Position numbers and translations under genes: made by a program | The notes under the pieces: generated by a model | Seen by the model: only the letters and a program-made list of their open reading frames with translations | Told to the model about the DNA's origin: nothing | Database searches by the model: none | Assembly: GCA_012729875.1 (NCBI GenBank) | Contig: JAAYCC010000120.1 | Location: forward strand, 1 to 6,297 | Length of the DNA stretch: 6,297 nucleotides | Direction: 5' to 3' | Source: Clostridiales bacterium | Lineage (GTDB): Bacteria > Bacillota > Clostridia > Oscillospirales > Oscillospiraceae | Part shown: positions 1 to 5,718 of the stretch, in pieces | Layout of the letters: each line of letters opens with the position of its first letter | How positions within the stretch are numbered: the stretch's first letter is position 1

Positions 1-768
1 ATAGACTATCAGAACGCCGGCTTTGACGACACAATAGCAGGCCAGATAGCCTCGAACTTCTCCGCCAACAATGTCGCCATCATGTGCGCTATCGCCACCC
101 CTTCTGCAACCGCCTGCTTCGCGGCGGCGGAGGACAAGGACATCCCCGTCATCTTCACCGCAATTACAGACCCTGTAGAGGCAAATCTTGACGAAGGCAA
201 CGTGACGGGCACCAGCGACAAGCTCCCCGTGGAGGCGCAGCTCAATCTCATCCGCAAACTTCAGCCCGAAGCCAAGACCATCGGCATAATCTACACCACA
301 AGCGAACCCAACTCCGTTTCCGCCATAGCGGAGTATAAGGAAAAAGCAGGGGACTACGGCTTCACAATAGAATCTGTCGGCGTCTCCGCACAGTCCGAGG
401 TAACTCTGGCGGCCGATACCCTTATAAGCAAGGGCGTGGACTGCTTCTCAAACCTGACAGACAACAACGTCGTCGGCGTGCTGTCCTCCATACTCGAAAA
501 GACCAACGAGGCAGGTATCCCCGTATACGGCAGCGAGGTAGAGCAGGTGAAGCTCGGCTGCGTCGCCTCTGCAGGTATAGATTACTATGAGCTGGGCCGT
601 CAGACCGGAGCGATGGCCGCTCTTGTCCTCAGCGGTAAAGCCACCTGTGAGGAGCTGCCTTTTGAGACCATCTCCGAATACGGTTATTACATAAACTCCT
701 CGGCGCTGTCAGAAATGGGCATCACTCTTACAGGCGATGTGGCAAAGAGCGCTGTCGAGGCCAAATAA
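1..768 (+). CDS. ABC transporter substrate-binding protein (TrpX-like, ABC_sub_bind family), 5' truncated
   Basis: The reading frame is open from base 1, so the gene begins upstream of the window. The visible 255 codons are the C-terminal part of a protein that is usually about 320-340 residues, so the signal or lipoprotein peptide and the first beta strands are missing. Family hallmarks are visible: an ILAIATP-like stretch (here IMCAIATPSA, around bases 82-111), then KDIPVIFTAITDPVEA, the KTIGIIYTTSEPNS hinge strand, and the late segment GIDYYELGRQTG. These belong to the periplasmic-binding-like family PF04392, whose characterised members include streptococcal TrpX. As a surface-anchored binding protein it would capture a small ligand, possibly tryptophan or another amino acid, and pass it to the permease that starts 21 nt after its stop. 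Substrate is inferred from family only. No regulatory leader is visible because it would lie upstream. Confidence 0.9.
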   Translation: MDYQNAGFDDTIAGQIASNFSANNVAIMCAIATPSATACFAAAEDKDIPVIFTAITDPVEANLDEGNVTGTSDKLPVEAQLNLIRKLQPEAKTIGIIYTTSEPNSVSAIAEYKEKAGDYGFTIESVGVSAQSEVTLAADTLISKGVDCFSNLTDNNVVGVLSSILEKTNEAGIPVYGSEVEQVKLGCVASAGIDYYELGRQTGAMAALVLSGKATCEELPFETISEYGYYINSSALSEMGITLTGDVAKSAVEAK

Positions 769-789
769 TATACAGAGAGAAGCTATGCT

Positions 790-1686
790 ATGAGTACTTT
801 CCTTGACCTTATGGTCGGCACGCTGACTCAGGGGCTTATATATGCGCTTCTGGGCTACGGCGTCTACATCACATACAAGATACTGGACTTTCCCGACCTG
901 ACCGTGGACGGCAGCTTCCCTCTGGGGGCCGCCGTCACGGCGGTTCTTTTGGTAAACGGCGTAAACCCCTATCTGACCCTGCTTGCCGCCCTTGTATCGG
1001 GCGCTCTGGCAGGTCTCGTAACCGGCCTTATCCACGTGCGCGTTAAGGTCCGCGACCTGCTCGCGGGCATCATCACAATGACCGCGCTGTTCTCAATAAA
1101 TCTTCAAATCGCCGGCTCCAACCTGACCGTCGAGCGGGGCGTCGATACTATTTTTACAGCAGGTCCCACAATGGCGCTTCTCGGTGGTGTGCCTCTTATC
1201 TATCGAAAGCTCCTCGTGTCGGCCATAATAGTCGTTGCATTCAAGCTCCTGCTCGACATCTATTTCAAGACGAAAAACGGCCTCATGCTCCGCGCTGTGG
1301 GCGACAACGCAACTCTTGTTACGGCCCTCGCCACAGACAAGGGTAAAATCAAAATTACAGGGCTTGTGATTTCAAACGCGCTCGTCGCTCTGTCGGGCTG
1401 CATCGTCTGCCACGAACAGCGCAGCTTTTCCGCCACAATGGGGACGGGACAGGTGGTCTTCGGTCTGGCAACTGTTATCATAGGGACCACTATCTTCAAA
1501 AAGGTCGGCTTCGTTAAGGGTACCACGGCAGTCATAGTCGGCAGTGTGATCTACAAGACCTGCATACAGATCGCCATCAGTCTCGGTCTGCCCGCAAATC
1601 TTTTAAAGCTCATAACGGCCGTACTGTTCCTAGTTATCCTTGCCCTTGGAAACATACAGAAAAGCGGGGTGAAGAAAAATGCTTGA
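790..1686 (+). CDS. ABC transporter permease, LivH/TrpY-like (BPD_transp_2)
   Basis: A 298-residue, strongly hydrophobic protein with roughly eight to nine membrane segments (for example residues 8-30, 61-82, 90-108, 141-158, 187-207, 222-238, 243-263 and 270-288). The cytoplasmic loop at about 163-175 (NGLMLRAVGDN) followed by a segment containing ISNALVALSG (194-203) is the hallmark coupling region of branched-chain-amino-acid-type permeases (PF02653). Start: the ATG at 790 follows a purine-rich GAGAGAAG site about 7 nt upstream. An ATG at 785 is excluded because its frame ends after two codons. It lies 21 nt after the binding-protein gene and overlaps the ATPase gene by 8 nt, so the three are one operon. 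It should form the membrane channel of the importer, most likely as a homodimer because no second permease gene is present. Substrate is not readable from the sequence. Confidence 0.93.
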   Translation: MSTFLDLMVGTLTQGLIYALLGYGVYITYKILDFPDLTVDGSFPLGAAVTAVLLVNGVNPYLTLLAALVSGALAGLVTGLIHVRVKVRDLLAGIITMTALFSINLQIAGSNLTVERGVDTIFTAGPTMALLGGVPLIYRKLLVSAIIVVAFKLLLDIYFKTKNGLMLRAVGDNATLVTALATDKGKIKITGLVISNALVALSGCIVCHEQRSFSATMGTGQVVFGLATVIIGTTIFKKVGFVKGTTAVIVGSVIYKTCIQIAISLGLPANLLKLITAVLFLVILALGNIQKSGVKKNA

Positions 1687-2452
1687 GCTCAGAAATATAA
1701 AGAAGATATATAACCCCGGTGAGATCACAGAGATGTGTATTTTCGATGGGTTCAACCTGAGCGTATCCGACGGCGATTTTGTATCCGTGGTCGGCAGCAA
1801 CGGCAGCGGCAAGACCTCTATGCTCAACATTATATGCGGAAGTACGCCCATCGAGGGCGGCGACATCCTCATAAACGGCGGGAGCATTGTTAAAACCAAG
1901 GAGCATGCCCGGTACGCAAAAATCGGCAGGGTATACCAGAATCCATCCATGGGCACCAGCCCCAACCTCACTATGTTTCAAAACCTCTCCCTTGCCGACA
2001 ACAAGGGAAAGCCCTATGGTCTGACCCGCGGCGTCAACCGTCAAAGGAAGGAATTTTACCGCGAACAGCTGGCCGAGCTGGGGCTGGGGCTTGAGGACAA
2101 GCTGGATGTTACCATGGGTTCGCTGTCCGGGGGCCAGCGCCAGGCTGTGGCCCTGCTCATGTCAACTCTCACGCCCATAGACTTCCTTATACTGGACGAG
2201 CACACGGCAGCCCTCGACCCCAAGACCGCCGAGGTCATCATGAAGCTTACAGACAAAATTGTGCACGAAAAGAAGCTGACGGCCATCATGGTCACCCACA
2301 ATCTGCGCTATGCCGTGGAGTACGGCAGCAGGCTCATAATGATGGACAAGGGGCAGATCGTGCTGGACAAGTCCGGGGGGGAGAAAAAAGATCTCACCAT
2401 AGAAAGCGTCCTCAGTCTTTTTACGCAGATAAGCATAGAGTGCGGCAACTAA
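1679..2452 (+). CDS. ABC transporter ATP-binding protein (TrpZ-like)
   Basis: A 257-residue ABC ATPase with all expected motifs: Walker A GSNGSGKT (39-46), Q-loop Gln at 87 (VYQNP), signature LSGGQ (149-153), Walker B FLILDEH (169-175, catalytic Glu174), D-loop AALDP (177-181) and H-loop His207 (VTHN). It therefore looks catalytically intact. It would bind the cytoplasmic loop of the preceding permease and power uptake. The ATG overlaps the permease stop by 8 nt, and a GGGGTGA ribosome site lies at 1666-1672 inside the permease gene, so translation is probably coupled. It is the last gene of the operon; the hairpin terminator begins 8 nt after the stop. Homopolymers G7 (2375-2381) and A6 (2384-2389) sit near the 3' end, but the frame is intact. 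Amino acid import, tryptophan possibly, is inferred from family and neighbours. Confidence 0.95.
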   Translation: MLELRNIKKIYNPGEITEMCIFDGFNLSVSDGDFVSVVGSNGSGKTSMLNIICGSTPIEGGDILINGGSIVKTKEHARYAKIGRVYQNPSMGTSPNLTMFQNLSLADNKGKPYGLTRGVNRQRKEFYREQLAELGLGLEDKLDVTMGSLSGGQRQAVALLMSTLTPIDFLILDEHTAALDPKTAEVIMKLTDKIVHEKKLTAIMVTHNLRYAVEYGSRLIMMDKGQIVLDKSGGEKKDLTIESVLSLFTQISIECGN

Positions 2453-2460
2453 AACGGTCT

Positions 2461-2503
2461 TTGCTAAAAAAGCGGCAGGGTAACCCTGCCGCTTTTTTGG
2501 CAA
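2461..2503 (+). terminator. Rho-independent terminator of the ABC transporter operon
   Basis: A 20-bp stem with a 3-nt loop. The core GCGGCAGGG (2472-2480) pairs with CCCTGCCGC (2484-2492) around a TAA loop. It is flanked by A6 (2466-2471) and T6 (2493-2498), and a further TTGCT/GGCAA pairing extends it with one G-T wobble. The A/T symmetry means it could also act on the opposite strand, though no minus-strand gene ends here. Confidence 0.95.
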
Positions 2504-2520
2504 TCTTTGAGTGCAGAGTA

Positions 2521-2549
2521 TTGACAACCAACGTGTGCGGGAATATACT
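2521..2549 (+). promoter_or_regulatory. Sigma-A promoter of the marR-spt-SDR operon
   Basis: A perfect -35 box TTGACA (2521-2526) and a -10 box TATACT (2544-2549, one base from TATAAT) are separated by exactly 17 bp. The predicted start point is near 2556, giving a leader of about 35 nt before the regulator's ATG. It lies just downstream of the ABC operon terminator and is the only good promoter for the three genes that follow. The strong match suggests the promoter is held in check by a repressor. Confidence 0.88.
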
Positions 2550-2580
2550 TAAAATATATTAATTAAAAAATTTTAAGTAT
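2545..2580. promoter_or_regulatory. 36-bp near-perfect palindrome, probable MarR operator
   Basis: ATACTTAAAAT (2545-2555) is the exact reverse complement of ATTTTAAGTAT (2570-2580). The 14-bp centre contains the palindrome TTAATTAA (2559-2566) on exactly the same axis, so 16 of 18 base pairs across the element are symmetric. The left arm covers five of six bases of the -10 box and the element spans the predicted start site, the classic placement for a repressor. Because most of the left arm lies upstream of the start site, it is unlikely to work as an RNA hairpin. Binding by the adjacent MarR protein is inferred. At 36 bp it is longer than a usual single MarR site (about 16-20 bp), so two dimers could bind. 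Confidence 0.72.
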
Positions 2581-2590
2581 TGGTGATAAT

Positions 2591-3040
2591 ATGCTGATGG
2601 ACGAAGCCCTTTCCCTGTACCAAAGGCTCAGGCTCATGCACTACCACAGCCTTTTCGGGCGAATACGGGAGAAGCCGGGCAGCCTTAGCGCCACGGAGGC
2701 CTTTTCTCTGGACGTCATCTATATTCTGGGCAAGCCCACAATAAAGCAGTTCTCAGACTTTCTCGGTATCTCGCAGCCAAACGCGACCTATAAAATAAAC
2801 AGTCTCATCTCCAAAGGTTACATCAACAAAGTGCTCTCTGAGGATGACCGCCGCGAGTACCATCTGCACATCGCAGACAGGTTTTACACATACTATGACG
2901 ACAAAAACTCATTTCTCTCAGACGCTGTAAAAAGGCTTGAAAGCACACACAGTTCCGAGGATATGGCGCTCTTCGAAAAAATTTTGCACGAAATGAACGA
3001 GGCTCTGAATCAGGAGGGAGATCAAAATGGATATCTTTGA
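2591..3040 (+). CDS. MarR-family winged-helix transcriptional regulator
   Basis: A 149-residue all-helical/winged-helix protein. The helix-turn-helix lies at about residues 49-77 (TIKQFSDFLGISQPNATYK followed by INSLISKGYI), and the wing at about 79-96 carries the DDRR motif typical of MarR proteins. The N-terminal helix (1-25) and C-terminal helices (103-140) would form the dimer interface. Start: ATG 2591 lies 4 nt after GGTGA (2582-2586), which is the 3' part of the anti-SD match and so suits close spacing; ATG 2597, two codons later, is the alternative. It is the first gene of an operon with the synthase and SDR and overlaps the synthase start by 14 nt. The palindrome on its own promoter suggests autorepression, with control of the downstream lipid-type enzymes. 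MarR family members such as FabT regulate fatty acid genes, so an acyl-CoA/ACP or long-chain-base ligand is plausible, but this is inference. Confidence 0.88.
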   Translation: MLMDEALSLYQRLRLMHYHSLFGRIREKPGSLSATEAFSLDVIYILGKPTIKQFSDFLGISQPNATYKINSLISKGYINKVLSEDDRREYHLHIADRFYTYYDDKNSFLSDAVKRLESTHSSEDMALFEKILHEMNEALNQEGDQNGYL

Positions 3041-4202
3041 AAAGTGTTTCAACTATACGGACGCAAAAGAGGTCAAGGACGCGGGTATATACCCCTATTT
3101 CCACGCGCTGGAATCCCGGCAGGACGTCGAGGTCGTAATGGAGGGAAAGCGCCGCATTATGCTGGGCTCCAACAACTATCTCGGACTGACGACCAATCAG
3201 GAGATAATTGAGACCGCTGTAAAGGCTGTAGAAAAATACGGTACGGGCTGCAGCGGCTCCCGTTTCCTCAACGGCACTCTCGAAATGCATCTCGAGCTGG
3301 AGGCGGAGCTGGCCGACTTTCTTCGCAAAGAGGCCGTCGTCACCTTCTCCACCGGCTTTCAGAGCAACCTCGGCATAATCTCCTCCATAGTCGGCATCGG
3401 CGACTATGTGGTCTGTGACCGCGAAAACCACGCCTCTATCTACGACGGCTGCAAGCTCAGCTACGGCAAGATGGTGCGCTACCGCCACAACGACATGGAA
3501 GATCTCGAAAAGCGCCTGAAGGCGATCCCCGATACCGCCGGAATTCTGATCGTCACCGACGGAGTGTTTTCAATGGGCGGCGATATCGCAAGGCTGCCCG
3601 AAATCTGCGCCCTTGCAAAAAAATACGGCGCACGGGTCATGGTGGACGACGCCCACGGTCTGGGCATACTCGGCGAGGGCGGCCGCGGAACAGCGAACTA
3701 CTTTGGGCTCGAGGATCAGGTGGACATCTACATGGGCACTTTCTCCAAATCCCTGGCCAGTCTGGGCGGCTATATGGCCACCAGCGACGAGGTGGCCGAG
3801 TATGTGCGCCACAACTCGCGCCCCTTCATATTCTCAGCCTCCATCCCCCCCGCAAACTGCGCTGTAGCCCTGGCCGCTCTGCGCCATCTGCGCGCGCATC
3901 CGGAGATAGTGGACAGGCTTGCGGCTCTCTCCGCCTACGCCAGAAAGGGACTACAGCAGCGCGGCCTTAAAATAAGGATGTCCGAGACGCCGATAATCCC
4001 CATCTATACATACGACGCCACAAATACGCTGCGCAAAGCCAAGGAGATATACGAGGCCGGAGTGTATGTAAACCCTGTGCTGCCTCCCGCAACCGCTCCA
4101 AACGAGTGCCTGCTACGCACCAGCTATATGGCGACCCACACCGAGCCGCTGCTTGACGAGGCAATGGACATCATTGCGGATGTAATGGGGGCAAAGGCAT
4201 GA
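3027..4202 (+). CDS. spt: Serine palmitoyltransferase-like alpha-oxoamine synthase (PLP-dependent)
   Basis: A 391-residue fold-type I PLP enzyme that would condense an amino acid with an acyl-CoA or acyl-ACP, releasing CO2, to give a 2-aminoketone. Visible residues: Schiff-base Lys241 in GTFSKSLASLGG, PLP-stacking His135 (NHAS), Asp207 and His210 (VDDAHG), and carboxylate-binding Arg364 (LLRTSYMATHT). From memory it tracks Bacteroides Spt: YPYF near the N-terminus, GSRFLNGTLEMHLELE (77-92), RHNDM (153-157), FSASIPPA (269-276), TPIIPIY (321-327) and VNPVLPPA (348-355). Threonine-pathway Kbl instead has MASVRFICGTQ and TLGKALGG; BioF also differs at the lysine motif. The length matches bacterial SPT (about 395-400). 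It starts with AGGAGG (3012-3017) 9 nt before the ATG, inside the regulator gene. It is followed with a 4-nt overlap by a ketoreductase-like SDR. The amino acid (serine, alanine, glycine or cysteate) and acyl donor cannot be decided from sequence. Confidence 0.85.
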   Translation: MDIFEKCFNYTDAKEVKDAGIYPYFHALESRQDVEVVMEGKRRIMLGSNNYLGLTTNQEIIETAVKAVEKYGTGCSGSRFLNGTLEMHLELEAELADFLRKEAVVTFSTGFQSNLGIISSIVGIGDYVVCDRENHASIYDGCKLSYGKMVRYRHNDMEDLEKRLKAIPDTAGILIVTDGVFSMGGDIARLPEICALAKKYGARVMVDDAHGLGILGEGGRGTANYFGLEDQVDIYMGTFSKSLASLGGYMATSDEVAEYVRHNSRPFIFSASIPPANCAVALAALRHLRAHPEIVDRLAALSAYARKGLQQRGLKIRMSETPIIPIYTYDATNTLRKAKEIYEAGVYVNPVLPPATAPNECLLRTSYMATHTEPLLDEAMDIIADVMGAKA

Positions 4203-4987
4203 ACAAGGTCGCTGTCGTGACAGGCGGCAGCAGCGGTATCGGCAGACAGACTGCAAAGCTGCTCGCTGAAAAGGGCTACACCGTCTTTGAGTTCTCCCGC
4301 AGCGGCAAGGCAGAGGGCGCTGTCAGGCACATCACCGCCGACGTTACGGACGAAAGTCAGGTAAAAGCAGCCTTTGAGCAGGTATTTTCCGAGACGGGAC
4401 GCTTAGACCTCCTTGTGAACAACGCGGGAATGGGCATTTCCGGAGCTGTGGAATTTACAGAGCTTCACGAGGCCAAGCGCATTTTTGACGTTAACTTTTT
4501 CGGCGTGTTTCTCTGCGTGAAAGAGAGCATCAAATATCTTCGTGAGACGCGGAACTCCCAGATAATCAATGTCAGCTCCGTGGCGGCTGAATTCTCTATA
4601 CCCTATCAGTCGTTTTACTCCGCCACAAAATCCGCACAGAACTCACTGACACTGGCTCTTTCGGGCGAACTCTGCCCCTTCGGAATACGCGTTAACGCTC
4701 TCATGCCCGGAGATGTCAGTACAGGCTTCACTGCCGCCCGCTCAAAGAGCGAAGCCGGGACGGAAGTCTACGGCAACGCCATTAACAGCGCTGTCGGAGT
4801 CATGGAAAAGGACGAGCTCGGCGGCATGCGCCCAGAAAAGATAGCTAAAGCCATTTTTAAAGTCTCTCAAAAAAAATGCACAGGCAGGATCTTTACAGTT
4901 GGCGGCAAATACAAGGTATTTGTCTTTATCTCAAGGTTCCTGCCCGTCGGTTTTGTGACAAAGACGGTGGCCTCGATGTACCGGTAA
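4199..4987 (+). CDS. Short-chain dehydrogenase/reductase, probable 3-ketosphinganine-reductase-like
   Basis: A 262-residue classical SDR with a Rossmann fold. It has the nucleotide-binding motif TGGSSGIG (8-15), NNAG (74-77), Asn99, and the catalytic Ser127, Tyr140 and Lys144 in a YSATK motif, so it looks active. Arg34 after the second strand (EFSRSG) favours NADPH over NADH. The C-terminal stretch from GKYKVFVFISRFLP onward (236-249) is hydrophobic and aromatic, resembling tails of KDSR-like SDRs that associate with membranes. The ATGA overlap with the synthase stop gives translational coupling; the ribosome site is only G-rich (4187-4191). The context suggests it reduces the 2-amino-3-ketone made by the synthase to an amino alcohol. 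SDRs are versatile and this substrate assignment rests mainly on the neighbour. It is the last gene of the operon, and a terminator begins 29 nt after its stop. Confidence 0.85.
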   Translation: MNKVAVVTGGSSGIGRQTAKLLAEKGYTVFEFSRSGKAEGAVRHITADVTDESQVKAAFEQVFSETGRLDLLVNNAGMGISGAVEFTELHEAKRIFDVNFFGVFLCVKESIKYLRETRNSQIINVSSVAAEFSIPYQSFYSATKSAQNSLTLALSGELCPFGIRVNALMPGDVSTGFTAARSKSEAGTEVYGNAINSAVGVMEKDELGGMRPEKIAKAIFKVSQKKCTGRIFTVGGKYKVFVFISRFLPVGFVTKTVASMYR

Positions 4988-5015
4988 AAATACCGTCTGC
5001 TTGAAATCCGCGCAC

Positions 5016-5063
5016 AAAAAAAAGACAGGCGTCCGCCTAAAGGCCGGACGCCTGTCTTTTTTT
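5016..5063. terminator. Bidirectional Rho-independent terminator between convergent operons
   Basis: GACAGGCGTCCG (5024-5035) pairs perfectly with CGGACGCCTGTC (5045-5056), with further CC/GG pairing toward the loop. The stem is flanked by A8 (5016-5023) and T7 (5057-5063), so it provides a U-tract on both strands. It ends the SDR operon on the plus strand and the cooT-like operon on the minus strand, whose stop is 8 nt away. Confidence 0.95.
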
Positions 5064-5071
5064 CAAGGTTT

Positions 5072-5260
5072 TCACTTTTCTTCGATTGTGATGACGTTCT
5101 TGTTAAGGTCGATGCTTTTGAGTGCACCATTAACAACCGTGTCCATACCAAGAAGATTGGTGAGTACCACCTTTCCGCCATCTACCGAAACATTTGTGAC
5201 ACGGTCGCATATGAGAGTGTCAATGCCGTTTTTTGTGGTGTATGCGCTGGAAAGACACAT
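5072..5260 (-). CDS. cooT: CooT-family nickel-binding protein
   Basis: A 62-residue small beta-rich protein starting Met-Cys (MCLSSAYTTK), with VTNVSVDGGKVVLTNLLG in the middle and a C-terminal SIDLNKNVITIEE. This matches the CooT family (about 60-66 residues). In Rhodospirillum rubrum, CooT is a nickel-binding dimer that takes part in CO dehydrogenase maturation, with Cys2 as key ligand; Cys2 is present here, and a second cysteine is at 18. The start is fixed by AGGAGG (5269-5274 on the plus strand) 8 nt upstream of the ATG. That ribosome site overlaps the last codons of the His-rich gene, whose stop lies only 4 nt before, so the two are co-transcribed and probably coupled. A role in nickel handling is inferred; the nickel enzyme it serves is not in this window. 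Confidence 0.85.
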   Translation of the reverse strand: MCLSSAYTTKNGIDTLICDRVTNVSVDGGKVVLTNLLGMDTVVNGALKSIDLNKNVITIEEK

Positions 5261-5264
5261 ATTA

Positions 5265-5555
5265 TCAGCCTCCTATGAGCTTAAGAGCTTCGGCAAGCTT
5301 ACCGTTGCCGTGGTCAAACTGGTGCATAGCCTCGTGCACGAGGTCCGCAGCCTCGGTGTTGCCCGCGGACTCTAACGCATGGTATATCTCGTGGAGATCC
5401 TCGCCGTGGTGTTTGTTGTGATCGATCATGTAGTTGAGCAGGGCAACGGTTTCATCCGCGCCGTGGCTGCTATGTCCCTCATGGGTGTGGGTGTGGCAGT
5501 GTCCGTTATCATGGGTATGGTTGTGATCGTGTTCATGGGTATGGTTTTCGCACAT
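5265..5555 (-). CDS. His-rich metal-binding protein (CooJ-like in role)
   Basis: A 96-residue protein with 20 histidines. Residues 5-31 are a disordered-looking His tail with 12 His, mostly as H-x-H, plus Cys20. Residues 33-94 look helical with eight more His, including HNKHH (46-50), LHEIYH (54-59) and VHEAMH (73-78). I chose the internal ATG at 5555 rather than the in-frame ATG at 5582, because AAAGGAGATA lies 7 nt before it and the longer form has no such site. The protein thus begins Met-Cys, like its neighbour. Similar small proteins in Clostridia are often labelled cobalt transporter, but no membrane segment is visible, so a soluble metal store or chaperone is more likely. The CooT-like gene follows after 4 nt, echoing cooT-cooJ in R. 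rubrum, where CooJ is a His-rich nickel binder. No homology to CooJ is claimed. Confidence 0.85.
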   Translation of the reverse strand: MCENHTHEHDHNHTHDNGHCHTHTHEGHSSHGADETVALLNYMIDHNKHHGEDLHEIYHALESAGNTEAADLVHEAMHQFDHGNGKLAEALKLIGG

Positions 5556-5560
5556 TCTGT

Positions 5561-5570
5561 TATCTCCTTT
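5561..5570 (-). promoter_or_regulatory. Ribosome binding site that fixes the His-rich gene start
   Basis: On the minus strand this reads AAAGGAGATA, with AGGAGA ending 7 nt before the ATG at 5555. It lies inside the longer open frame that starts at 5582, which shows that the nine extra codons are probably untranslated leader. Confidence 0.85.
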
Positions 5571-5625
5571 CGAGGCCCGCAATAGCCGCGGTGCCTTCGC
5601 GTTATTCTCTAGTCGGTCTATAGGT

Positions 5626-5654
5626 ATTATAACTCAGAGCCCATTGAAAATCAA
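5626..5654 (-). promoter_or_regulatory. Sigma-A promoter of the His-rich/cooT operon
   Basis: Read on the minus strand, a -35 TTGATT (5649-5654) and a perfect -10 TATAAT (5626-5631) are 17 bp apart. Transcription would start near 5619, giving a leader of about 64 nt before the ATG at 5555. No nickel operator is evident that I can support. A G7 tract (5661-5667 on the plus strand) lies just upstream of the -35 box. Confidence 0.82.
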
Positions 5655-5718
5655 CCGGGTGGGGGGGTTATCGAAATATATTTGTTGCCTGGCAGGCTAC
5701 CCCTCTTCCAAACCAATT

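Noticed and set aside
709..1035. Minus-strand open frame over the binding-protein/permease junction.
   Set aside because: It lies opposite two well-supported genes with clear family features, and its translation has no recognisable domain.
2375..2389. G7 and A6 tracts near the end of the ATPase gene as a frameshift or phase-variable site.
   Set aside because: The frame is intact to a normal family length with all motifs upstream of the tracts, and nothing suggests an alternative product.
3027..4202. Synthase as 2-amino-3-ketobutyrate CoA ligase (kbl) or BioF.
   Set aside because: The active-site lysine context GTFSKSLASLGG and the GSRFLNGTLEMHLELE segment match SPT-type enzymes rather than the TLGKALGG pattern of Kbl. 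The partner SDR is classical rather than the extended type used as threonine dehydrogenase, and there are no biotin genes nearby.
5556..5582. Nine-codon N-terminal extension of the His-rich protein (MRASKGDNR).
   Set aside because: A strong ribosome site (AAAGGAGATA) lies within it at ideal distance from the internal ATG at 5555, and no ribosome site precedes 5582.
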